From NCBI GenBank assembly GCA_007130545.1, contig SLSG01000244.1:1-6463 (forward strand): a DNA stretch of 6,463 bases, read 5' to 3'. The notes below the pieces were generated by a model. The model saw nothing but the letters and a program-made list of their open reading frames with translations. It made no database searches and had not been told where the DNA came from. The position numbers and the translations under genes are program-made. The stretch comes from Bacteroidales bacterium. Its GTDB lineage: Bacteria > Bacteroidota > Bacteroidia > Bacteroidales > UBA7960. Of this stretch, positions 1 to 6,372 are shown in pieces. Within the stretch, counting starts at the first letter, position 1; each line of letters starts with the position of its first letter.

Positions 1-1844
1 ACCAGCAACTGGTTGGCCGCTGGAACAACCTCCGCACCATCGATGACAACCTGCCGAACATCCGTTACACCCTGGATGAAAACGTTTACGGATCCAAGGT
101 GAACCGCGGAACCATGAGCACTTACGGTATGATCAACATTCTGCCCTCCCTGAACTTCAGGACGCAGCTTGGTGTGGACATGTCCATGACCGAAGGCCAC
201 CTTTACTGGAACCCGATGCATGGTGACGGTGCCTCTGTGAATGGCCGTATCTACAATACCCAGACCAACTACAACCGCTGGAACGTGCAGAACATCCTTT
301 CCTATGTAGAGACCTTCGGCAACCTGCACAACATCAACATGACCCTCGTCAGCGAGGTGCAGAAGCAGCGTTACAACTACTTCTTCGCCGGTGGTACCGA
401 TATGTCTGACACTTTCTTCAGGCACGGTTTGATCGGAGGATCCTATGCCACACAGCTCTCAAGCGGCAGCATGACCGAGAATGGGATTATCTCCTATGCC
501 GGTCGTCTGAACTATAACTTTGACGGCAAGTACTTCCTTTCAGCAACCGCCCGTTACGACGGTCTGAGTTCACTACCCGCAGCCAACAAATGGGGTTTCT
601 TCCCCGGCGGTTCCGTGGGCTGGACAGTATCCCGCGAGGATTTCATGCAGAATGTGGACTGGTTGTCAAACCTGATGCTCAGGTTCTCCTACGCAGAGGT
701 GGGTAACTCCTCCATCGGTAACTATCCCTACCTTGGTCTCTATGGCGGTGTAAGGTATGCCGACTATACCGGTATTGCCTTCATCCAGATGGGTAATGAC
801 CAGTTGAGGTGGGAAACCTCCAAGAAGTGGGACATTGGCTTTGACGCCTCCCTCTTCGATGGCAAATACAACTTTACCTATGACTACTACCTGAACGACC
901 AGGACGGTTTGATCCTGGCTGCCCCCACACCTCCTTCATTCGGTGTCCCGGGCAACTCCGTTTCCAGGAACATTGGTAGTCTGCAGAACTGGGGCCATGA
1001 GTTCTCACTGGAGGCCAACTTTATCCGTACCAGGGACATTTCCTGGACCGTGGACTTCAACCTGACCCTTTCAAAGAATGAGATCACCTCCCTGGTTGAT
1101 GACCAGCCAATCCTTGGCGCCTACACCATGATCGATGTGGGTGAATCCATTCGTTCCGTATGGGGTTATGACTATGTGGGTGTAAATGCCGCCAATGGCA
1201 ACCCGATCTACCGCAAGGCTGACGGTTCCATGGTACAGGGCAACATCGCCACCCAGAACTACAGGGTGTATGATCCGAACAACCCTGGCGACATTTCTGT
1301 GGCTTCCACGCTGGGCAATGCCGACAAGATTGTCTTTGGACCTTCCATGCCGACTTTTTTTGGTGCCGTGAACTCCAGACTGAGGTACAAAAGCTTTGAC
1401 TTTACCGCAATGTTCCGCTATGCCGGAGGCAACTACGTCATGAACCGTACCCGCCAGGACCTGGTTTCCAACTCCTTCACAAACTTCGGACGTGAGTTGC
1501 TGGGCAGGTGGCAGAGCCCCGAAAACCCGGGCGACGGCTGGACCCCGAGACTGTGGCATGGCCGTACCAACTTCATCAACGAACAAGGCACGACCTCAGG
1601 ACGTTTTGTGGAAAAAGGCGACTTCATCAAACTACAGAACCTGATCGTAGGTTACACCCTTCCCCAGGAACTGGTTGGCCGCTTGGGCATTGACCGTCTG
1701 AGGTTATTCGTTTCCGGGTCAGACCTGTTCATGATCACCGATTACACAGGGATTGACCCCGAAATGGAAAGAGGTGCCGGTATTGACTGGAACGGAACTC
1801 CGAGGCAGCGGACCATCACCTTCGGTCTTAACCTGAGTATTTAA
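1..1844 (+). CDS. SusC-like TonB-dependent outer-membrane transporter (5'-truncated, C-terminal barrel)
   Basis: This is the C-terminal part of a SusC/RagA-family transporter, which imports oligosaccharides or peptides across the outer membrane using TonB energy, in complex with a SusD lipoprotein. The reading frame is open from base 3 to the TAA at 1842-1844, giving 613 visible residues. Family members are usually around 1000 residues, so the signal peptide, regulatory-like domain and plug should lie upstream of the window. Typical SusC barrel signatures are seen in order: SYAGRLNYNFDGKYFLSATARYDG-like text (about 489-560, cut short here by the quoting limit elsewhere), KWGFFPGGSVGW (about 588-625), GPSMPTFFGAVNSRLRYKSF (about 1340-1400), GYTLP with RLRLFVSGSDLF (about 1651-1730), DPEM and a final TITFGLNLSI. 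The last residue is Ile, where an aromatic residue is usual for the barrel-assembly signal. A susD-like gene follows after 20 bp, which supports the assignment. Family identity is very sure; the substrate is unknown. Confidence 0.95.
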   Translation, partial: QQLVGRWNNLRTIDDNLPNIRYTLDENVYGSKVNRGTMSTYGMINILPSLNFRTQLGVDMSMTEGHLYWNPMHGDGASVNGRIYNTQTNYNRWNVQNILSYVETFGNLHNINMTLVSEVQKQRYNYFFAGGTDMSDTFFRHGLIGGSYATQLSSGSMTENGIISYAGRLNYNFDGKYFLSATARYDGLSSLPAANKWGFFPGGSVGWTVSREDFMQNVDWLSNLMLRFSYAEVGNSSIGNYPYLGLYGGVRYADYTGIAFIQMGNDQLRWETSKKWDIGFDASLFDGKYNFTYDYYLNDQDGLILAAPTPPSFGVPGNSVSRNIGSLQNWGHEFSLEANFIRTRDISWTVDFNLTLSKNEITSLVDDQPILGAYTMIDVGESIRSVWGYDYVGVNAANGNPIYRKADGSMVQGNIATQNYRVYDPNNPGDISVASTLGNADKIVFGPSMPTFFGAVNSRLRYKSFDFTAMFRYAGGNYVMNRTRQDLVSNSFTNFGRELLGRWQSPENPGDGWTPRLWHGRTNFINEQGTTSGRFVEKGDFIKLQNLIVGYTLPQELVGRLGIDRLRLFVSGSDLFMITDYTGIDPEMERGAGIDWNGTPRQRTITFGLNLSI

Positions 1845-1864
1845 CCAAAAAAAATAAAAGTCAC

Positions 1865-3457
1865 ATGAAGAAACTTAATATATCACAGCAAAAAATCGGG
1901 AAATTATTGCTTTTGCCGGTTTTTGTATTGGGGCTGTTCTTTTCGTCCTGCGAGGATGAAATCATCAACCTTGAACCCTTCAACCAGATCTCAGAGACCG
2001 TGGCCTTCTCCACTCCCGAGAAAGTAGCCCTCTCGGTGATCGGGATGTACCAGGCCGCCCAGATCGGTCACTTCAACGGTGGGAACCGTGGGTATCCGTT
2101 CGGTGCCGCCTTTGTTCAGCAGGGTGACAGCCGCGGGGAGGACATAGTAAATATCTATGCCTTCTATGCGTTCACTTATCAGGGGACCTATACGCCGTCC
2201 ACTGCGAACAACGTGTTTTACTGGAGCGACACCTACCGCCTGATCAACCGCATCAACATCGTGGCTGAGGGCGTGATCGAAGCCGCCGAGGACGGGGTAA
2301 TCTCCCAGGCACTGGCCAATGAGTATAAGGGCGAAGCCCTGCTGCTCCGCGCCGCTGCCTACCACCAGTTGGTGTTCATGTTCGCCAGGCCTTACCGGCA
2401 TACCGGTGATGCTTCCCATATGGGGGTTCCCTACCACAAGCTTCCGTTCACCACCCAGGAAAACATTGACGAAGGTTTTGCCACCGGTCGTCATACCGTG
2501 GCCCAGGTGTACCAGTTCATCCTTGAGGATTTGGATTTTGCGGAGCAACACCTGCCGCTGAAATCTCAGCGCTCAGGCAATACCCAGGTTTCCAGGGGCA
2601 CCAAGGGTGCCGCGGCCGCATACAAGGCTCGTATACATCAGCATATGTGGAACATGCAGGGCGTGATCGCCGAGGGATCCAAATTCTTTGACGGCGGCGT
2701 GTATGCCGGTCACTATGTCCTGAATGCCAATCCGTGGGATGTATTTTACAACAATTACGGCAGCGGCGAATATATGTTCGGCATGGAAAGCTCCGCGACA
2801 AACTACCCGAGTGTGAACGGTGCGCTTCCGCAGATGTTTAAGCGCCGTCTCCTGTTGTGCCACAGTCCCATACTGTGGAACAACCCATCCTGGCTGCCAG
2901 ACGACAAGCGCAGGGACGAAGACCACATGATCATTAATGTCAGTGGTGTGATGTTCACCCACAAGTACAAGGATGACGTCAACAACGACGACCTTTCGCC
3001 CATGATGCGTTTTGCCGAGGTTGCACTGAACCTGGCCGAGGCCTATGCAAGGCAAGGCAATATGGAACAAGGACTTAGATTCCTGAACATGGTGCGTGAC
3101 CGCGCGCTTGCAGATCCCGCCACACAGAGCTATACGGCCGCTGACTTTGGAAGCACCGTAGACCTGCTGGAAGCCGTTCTGGTTGAAAGAAGGATCGAAC
3201 TGGTCTTCGAAGGACACCGCTATGCCGATATCCACAGGCTGCAGCATTGCCCGCACTTCCCGATAGCCGGAGTGCCTGCCAAGTTTGAAAACGCCATGCC
3301 TCCCGCCTCTGCATTTGTGCTGGATGGCACTCCTTATGATGGTCCGAGAACCGTTACCGCCATTCCTTACTCAGACCACCGGTTCGTTTGGCCGATCCCG
3401 CAGAACGAGTTGAACGCCAACCCGACCCTTGCCGGCCAGCAGAATCCCGGTTGGTAA
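1865..3457 (+). CDS. SusD/RagB-like outer-membrane nutrient-binding lipoprotein
   Basis: A complete 530-residue protein, the usual length for SusD. SusD-like lipoproteins sit on the cell surface, cap the SusC barrel and help capture the ligand. Residues 1-29 form a lipoprotein signal: basic MKK start, hydrophobic stretch LLLLPVFVLGLFF, then SSC with Cys29 as the lipidation site. Acidic residues E30, D31 and E32 follow directly, which fits the surface-export signal described for Bacteroidota lipoproteins. Family motifs are visible: the TPR-like helix EYKGEALLLRAAAYHQLVF (about 153-171), GVPY (187-190), KYKDD before MRFAEVALNLAEAY (about 367-394), RRIELVFEGHRYADIHRL (about 442-459), and the C-terminal VWPIPQNELNANP with closing NPGW. 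The ATG at 1865 is preceded by an A-rich stretch without a Shine-Dalgarno, normal for this phylum. It lies 20 bp after the SusC stop, so the two are presumably one transcript ended by the terminator at 3502-3538. The ligand cannot be inferred; W339, W343 and other aromatics are only possible contacts. Confidence 0.96.
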   Translation: MKKLNISQQKIGKLLLLPVFVLGLFFSSCEDEIINLEPFNQISETVAFSTPEKVALSVIGMYQAAQIGHFNGGNRGYPFGAAFVQQGDSRGEDIVNIYAFYAFTYQGTYTPSTANNVFYWSDTYRLINRINIVAEGVIEAAEDGVISQALANEYKGEALLLRAAAYHQLVFMFARPYRHTGDASHMGVPYHKLPFTTQENIDEGFATGRHTVAQVYQFILEDLDFAEQHLPLKSQRSGNTQVSRGTKGAAAAYKARIHQHMWNMQGVIAEGSKFFDGGVYAGHYVLNANPWDVFYNNYGSGEYMFGMESSATNYPSVNGALPQMFKRRLLLCHSPILWNNPSWLPDDKRRDEDHMIINVSGVMFTHKYKDDVNNDDLSPMMRFAEVALNLAEAYARQGNMEQGLRFLNMVRDRALADPATQSYTAADFGSTVDLLEAVLVERRIELVFEGHRYADIHRLQHCPHFPIAGVPAKFENAMPPASAFVLDGTPYDGPRTVTAIPYSDHRFVWPIPQNELNANPTLAGQQNPGW

Positions 3458-3473
3458 TCTGCTTGGTTTTGGC

Positions 3474-3494
3474 TTTCCTGAGTGATTCAGGAAA
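3474..3494 (+). repeat. Small inverted repeat just after the SusD-like gene
   Basis: Arms TTTCCTGA (3474-3481) and TCAGGAAA (3487-3494) are perfect complements around a 5-base loop, directly upstream of the strong terminator. It could form a weak extra hairpin that protects the 3' end of the mRNA, or be chance. It has no T-run of its own, so it is not called as a terminator. Confidence 0.4.
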
Positions 3495-3501
3495 ATAAGT
3501 G

Positions 3502-3538
3502 AAAAGCTGCCCCGGAATTTTCCGGGGCAGCTTTTTTT
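3502..3538 (+). terminator. Rho-independent terminator of the SusC/SusD operon
   Basis: A perfect inverted repeat has its left arm at 3502-3517 (core AGCTGCCCCGGA) and its right arm at 3520-3535 (core TCCGGGGCAGCT), with a very short A-T-rich loop. The run of seven T at 3532-3538 overlaps the foot of the stem. It begins 44 bases after the SusD-like stop codon. This separates the SusC/SusD operon from the next gene, which therefore should have its own promoter. Confidence 0.93.
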
Positions 3539-3674
3539 ATCACAAGGCAAAAGCGTAAATTCGCGCTTCCAGAATCCGTTTTTTGGGGTTTGCTCCTGCG
3601 CGCCTTTACCTGCCAGCCAAATGGTATGGTTTTTGTTCCAGCAAAACAGTCCAATATTCATCAAAACACGCATC

Positions 3675-6065
3675 ATGAAAACAAAGCGTACAGTACTTTT
3701 TCCATTTCTGCTTACTTTCCTGCCCTTGCTGGCGATTTCTTTTTCAAGCCAGGCAGGAAAGCCCGATGAGCTGGAAAGAAAACTTTCAGAACATGTTTCG
3801 GAGGTAGCCCCTCAAAAACTGTTTCTGCATACAGACAAATCAAACTACCAGGCAGGTGAGGCCATCTGGTTCAAGGCATACCTTGTGAACGGGATTACGC
3901 ATCAGCCGGACCTGTCGGAGGCCAATATTCATGTGGAGGTCCTGGATTATCAGGGGCAGCCGGTGACGGGCCTGGTGCTGATGCCCGAAAACGGATCTGC
4001 CAGCGGGGAGATTGCACTGGATTCTGACCTGCCCGATGGAAATTATTTTATCCGTGCTTTTACGGACTGGATGCTTAATGCAGGTGAGGACTTTCTGTTT
4101 CGGCAGGACTTTTACCTGGAAAACCCGGAGTATGCCAACCGGATCGAGAACAGTTCCCGCCGTTTCAACCAGAATTTCAACCGGGACCTGGAGCGGCAGC
4201 AACAGCAATTCTCCATGGGACTATTCCCGGAAGGGGGAACGTTGGTCGCTGGGGTATCGACCAGAATTGCCGTTAAACTAACGGATGCAACAGGCCGGGG
4301 AATCAAGGCCAATGGCGAGATCAAAGACAGCCAGGGGAATCCGGTCGTTACATTCAAAACAAATGAGGCTGGTCTTGGAGTCTTTGATCTGGAGCCGGAA
4401 TCTGGAATGCGGTACATTGCCGAAGCCCTGATTCCGGGTCAACGACCGGTGCAGGCAGACCTTCCCCGGGCAGTGACGGAGGGCTTTGGGCTGCGGGTCG
4501 ATATCCTTGACGGGGAAACTCTGCAACTGACCGTGCATTATGTCTCTGAACAATCTTCCACCGGCAAGTGTGCCCTGCTTGGACATACCCGTGGACAGGC
4601 CAACTTCTTTCTGACGGATGTGGGGGTGAATGGAAACATGACCATCCGCTTGCCTTTGTCGGACTTCCCGACGGGGATCACCCATTTTACCCTGTTTTCT
4701 GAGGATGCCCGGCCACTGGCTGAACGGCTGGTGTTCATCAACCATGACGACCAGGCCTATTTCGACATGAGGGCCCAGGCGCTGCGGACAGGAGATGCAA
4801 GTGCCCTTAATATAGATTTGTTGGCATCTGACCAGATGGGAATCCCGCTGGAAGGGGATTTTTCCGTTTCCGTGCAATTTGGCAATATCGCTGAAAGGTC
4901 ATACAGAGACAATATTTTCAGCTACCTGTTCCTGAGTTCTGATTTAAAGGGCATGGTGCAAGACCCCGCCCTGTATTTTGATTACACCCAGGAATCAGTG
5001 GAAGAAGCGGTTGACCTGTTGATGCTGACCCATGGTTGGAGGCGCTTTTCCTGGTCGCAGGTGATGTCGGGTCATGACCCGGTAATGGCTCATACCCCTG
5101 TTTACGGAACAAGCCTGAGGGGTCAATTGGTAGTTCCGGATGAGCACCAGGGTGTGCGGAATGCCGAGGTGACCATGCGGCTTGCCGAAGACAGGTCACA
5201 GGTGTATACAACCCGAACGAATGAACGGGGAGTGTTCACTTTTGAGAACCTGCCTTTTACAGACAGTGTGCTGGTGGAGATCCTGCCCCCCGCATTGTCC
5301 GGCAGGGTGATTCCAAAGGTTGAGGTGCTGGACTCCGGGCCCGGCCAGGTCCAGGATGTTGTGGTGGAATATGGATACAATGTGTTCAGCCAACCGCAGC
5401 AGGTGACGGCACGTGGACGGGATTGGTCAAGACGCAGGCCGGAAAGAAGGGAAAGCACAGGGGGCAGCCAGGCCTCAGCCTATGGTCGCCCGGACCAGAC
5501 CATCTATGTGGACCCGAACGAACCATATAGTGCTATGATTGATGTCCTGAGAGACAAGGCGGTCGGAGTAACCGTCTCAAGTTCAGGGAGTATTACAGTC
5601 AGAGGACCCAGCAGCATCAATTACCAGGGTCCGCCTATGTTCATCATAGACGGGGTGGAAAGCGACGGAGCCTTTATGAGTGCCCATCCAAGGGATATTG
5701 AACGCATTGAGATCTTCCGGGGTGCCAGCACAGCTGCCTTTGGCATGCGCGGCGCCCAGGGGGTGTTTGTCGCATATTCCAGAAGAAGGGATTTTGCGTC
5801 TGAGGTAAGCGGGCAGAATATGTTTCTGGTAGCCGGACTGCATGCCCCAAGGGAGTTTTATACCGACTTTGAGATGCCGTTCCCGCGGATCGGGGAACAC
5901 CAGGTGAAAACCCTGTTGTGGGAGCCGGAGCTCATGACCAATGCCGAGGGACTCGCGAACATCCAGTTTCTTCCCGTAGGGGGGGTGACGCAGTACAGGA
6001 TCGTTATACAGGGGGTCAGCAGGGACGGAAAGATCGGGTTCGGGGAGTTTCTGATCGGGAACTGA
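3675..6065 (+). CDS. Exported MG2-like / TonB-receptor plug domain protein without a barrel
   Basis: A 796-residue protein of a Bacteroidota family annotated as macroglobulin (MG2) or TonB-dependent receptor plug domain protein; its function is not established. The start at 3675 gives a classic signal peptide (MKTKR, hydrophobic FPFLLTFLPLLAI, likely cleavage after SSQA near residue 27). The upstream in-frame ATG at 3621 would bury this signal. Order of regions: MG2-like segment with KLFLHTDKSNYQAGEAIWFK (about 48-67) and GNYFIRAFTDWM (122-133); further beta-rich repeats to about 440; the family motif LMLTHGWRRFSW (449-460); a carboxypeptidase-regulatory-like sandwich (about 477-560); an Arg-rich linker (580-593); a plug domain (about 605-705) with VRGPSS, MFIIDGVES, DIERIEIFRGASTAAFG and GAQGVFVAY; and an A2M-like end with LLWEPELMTNAEG and DGKIGFGEFLIGN. 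No barrel follows, and the protein ends naturally at a TGA, so it is not a truncated transporter. It probably works in the periplasm or at the outer membrane. Terminators on both sides make it a single-gene unit. Confidence 0.9.
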   Translation: MKTKRTVLFPFLLTFLPLLAISFSSQAGKPDELERKLSEHVSEVAPQKLFLHTDKSNYQAGEAIWFKAYLVNGITHQPDLSEANIHVEVLDYQGQPVTGLVLMPENGSASGEIALDSDLPDGNYFIRAFTDWMLNAGEDFLFRQDFYLENPEYANRIENSSRRFNQNFNRDLERQQQQFSMGLFPEGGTLVAGVSTRIAVKLTDATGRGIKANGEIKDSQGNPVVTFKTNEAGLGVFDLEPESGMRYIAEALIPGQRPVQADLPRAVTEGFGLRVDILDGETLQLTVHYVSEQSSTGKCALLGHTRGQANFFLTDVGVNGNMTIRLPLSDFPTGITHFTLFSEDARPLAERLVFINHDDQAYFDMRAQALRTGDASALNIDLLASDQMGIPLEGDFSVSVQFGNIAERSYRDNIFSYLFLSSDLKGMVQDPALYFDYTQESVEEAVDLLMLTHGWRRFSWSQVMSGHDPVMAHTPVYGTSLRGQLVVPDEHQGVRNAEVTMRLAEDRSQVYTTRTNERGVFTFENLPFTDSVLVEILPPALSGRVIPKVEVLDSGPGQVQDVVVEYGYNVFSQPQQVTARGRDWSRRRPERRESTGGSQASAYGRPDQTIYVDPNEPYSAMIDVLRDKAVGVTVSSSGSITVRGPSSINYQGPPMFIIDGVESDGAFMSAHPRDIERIEIFRGASTAAFGMRGAQGVFVAYSRRRDFASEVSGQNMFLVAGLHAPREFYTDFEMPFPRIGEHQVKTLLWEPELMTNAEGLANIQFLPVGGVTQYRIVIQGVSRDGKIGFGEFLIGN

Positions 6066-6068
6066 TGT

Positions 6069-6093
6069 AATACGGAAATAATACGGAAATAAT
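6069..6093 (+). repeat. 11-bp tandem repeat, about 2.3 copies
   Basis: The unit AATACGGAAAT occurs at 6069-6079 and again at 6080-6090, followed by the first three bases of a third copy. It begins four bases after the stop codon of the plug-domain gene and precedes its terminator. It looks like a small slippage duplication in the 3' untranslated region. Confidence 0.85.
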
Positions 6094-6108
6094 TATTTTT
6101 ACATTGAT

Positions 6109-6136
6109 AAGGCGGCCATACGGCCGCCTTTTTTTT
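6109..6136 (+). terminator. Rho-independent terminator of the plug-domain gene
   Basis: Arms AAGGCGGCC (6109-6117) and GGCCGCCTT (6122-6130) pair perfectly around the loop ATAC, and a run of eight T spans 6129-6136. The G+C-rich stem stands out in an AT-rich gap. It starts 44 bases after the stop codon, the same distance as for the terminator of the SusD-like gene. Confidence 0.93.
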
Positions 6137-6198
6137 ATATCCACCTTTTTATTTTTGCATAAGTGAAATAATAATATGATAATGAGTAATCTAAGTTT

Positions 6199-6227
6199 AA
6201 AATTAATTGCAGGGAGGCGTTAATTTT
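6199..6227. repeat. Inverted repeat, possible operator
   Basis: Arms AAAATTAA (6199-6206) and TTAATTTT (6220-6227) are perfect complements separated by 13 bases that are unusually G-rich for this gap (GCAGGGAGGCG). The arms start 21 bp apart, about two helical turns, as expected for a dimeric DNA-binding protein. The right arm overlaps the first direct repeat by four bases. AT-only arms can arise by chance in such DNA, so confidence is modest. Confidence 0.4.
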
Positions 6228-6240
6228 GATGGTTTTTTTG
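6224..6240 (+). repeat. 17-bp direct repeat, copy 1 (possible regulator site)
   Basis: The sequence TTTTGATGGTTTTTTTG is identical to 6257-6273. The two copies start 33 bp apart, close to three turns of the helix, so both would face the same side. This copy lies roughly 78-94 bases before the inferred transcription start. It may be one of a pair of activator sites for the downstream gene. Confidence 0.6.
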
Positions 6241-6256
6241 CTCTGGAATGCATCTG

Positions 6257-6273
6257 TTTTGATGGTTTTTTTG
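6257..6273 (+). repeat. 17-bp direct repeat, copy 2 (possible regulator site)
   Basis: A perfect second copy of the sequence at 6224-6240. The bases flanking the two copies differ, so this is not one longer duplication. It ends about 31 bases before the -7 box, placing it just upstream of where a -33 element would lie, a usual place for an activator. Confidence 0.6.
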
Positions 6274-6304
6274 TCTGAAACATTTCTTTTTTGTTAAATA
6301 TTTT

Positions 6305-6312
6305 TACATTTG
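6305..6312 (+). promoter_or_regulatory. Bacteroidota-type promoter -7 box
   Basis: TACATTTG matches the TAnnTTTG consensus of the -7 element used by the primary sigma factor of this phylum. It predicts a transcription start near 6317-6320 and a leader of about 55 bases before the ATG at 6373. At the usual distance for the -33 element (about 6281-6286) there is only CATTTC, a poor match to TTTG. The nearby TTG at 6291-6293 is too close. A weak -33 with repeats upstream suggests dependence on an activator, which is inference. Confidence 0.65.
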
Positions 6313-6372
6313 GCAAGGAAAAATCAACTATCGGGGTTCAATTTTCTATTTATTCACCTAAACCAAAACAAC

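Larger units (their letters stand above)
6066..6372. other. AT-rich intergenic control region
   Basis: A 307-bp gap with no credible gene on either strand. In order it holds a short 11-bp tandem repeat, the terminator of the plug-domain gene, a featureless AT-rich stretch (about 6137-6198), an inverted repeat, two identical 17-bp direct repeats, a promoter -7 box, and an untranslated leader of about 55 bases ending in an A-rich stretch before the ATG at 6373. The sites are listed separately. The composition, much richer in A and T than the flanking genes, is usual for promoter regions in this phylum. Confidence 0.75.

Noticed and set aside
1071..1586. A 171-codon open frame on the minus strand inside the SusC-like gene
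   Set aside because: Shadow of the strongly supported transporter frame; no recognisable motifs.
99..1844. A GTG at 99 as the start of the first gene
   Set aside because: The frame is open back to base 3, the upstream residues (QQLVGRWNNL and on) read as SusC barrel, and a SusC without plug would be incomplete. The gene simply runs in from outside the window.
2573..3256. A 227-codon open frame on the minus strand inside the SusD-like gene
   Set aside because: It lies fully opposite a conserved gene, its translation shows no recognisable family or signal, and such frames are expected from the codon bias of the true gene.
3556..3563. TAAATTCG as the -7 box of the plug-domain gene
   Set aside because: It differs from TAnnTTTG at one key base and its -33 position falls in the terminator T-run. 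A promoter must exist between 3539 and 3674, but I cannot place it with confidence.
3621..3674. An in-frame ATG 54 bases upstream as the start of the plug-domain gene
   Set aside because: It would put 18 residues in front of a textbook signal peptide. The ATG at 3675 is preceded by an A-rich stretch and gives the proper basic start.
4278..4877. A 199-codon open frame on the minus strand inside the plug-domain gene
   Set aside because: Shadow frame with no recognisable domain and no promoter-like sequence seen in front of it.
3675..6065. Plug-domain gene as a broken TonB-dependent receptor
   Set aside because: The plug is followed by an organised A2M-like segment and a natural stop with a terminator. 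No barrel remnants are seen in the gap downstream, and N-terminal domains match a known non-receptor architecture.
6150..6157. TATTTTTG as a second TAnnTTTG promoter box
   Set aside because: It matches the consensus, but it sits just behind a terminator T-run in T-rich DNA, its -33 position falls within that T-run, and it is over 200 bp from the next ATG.
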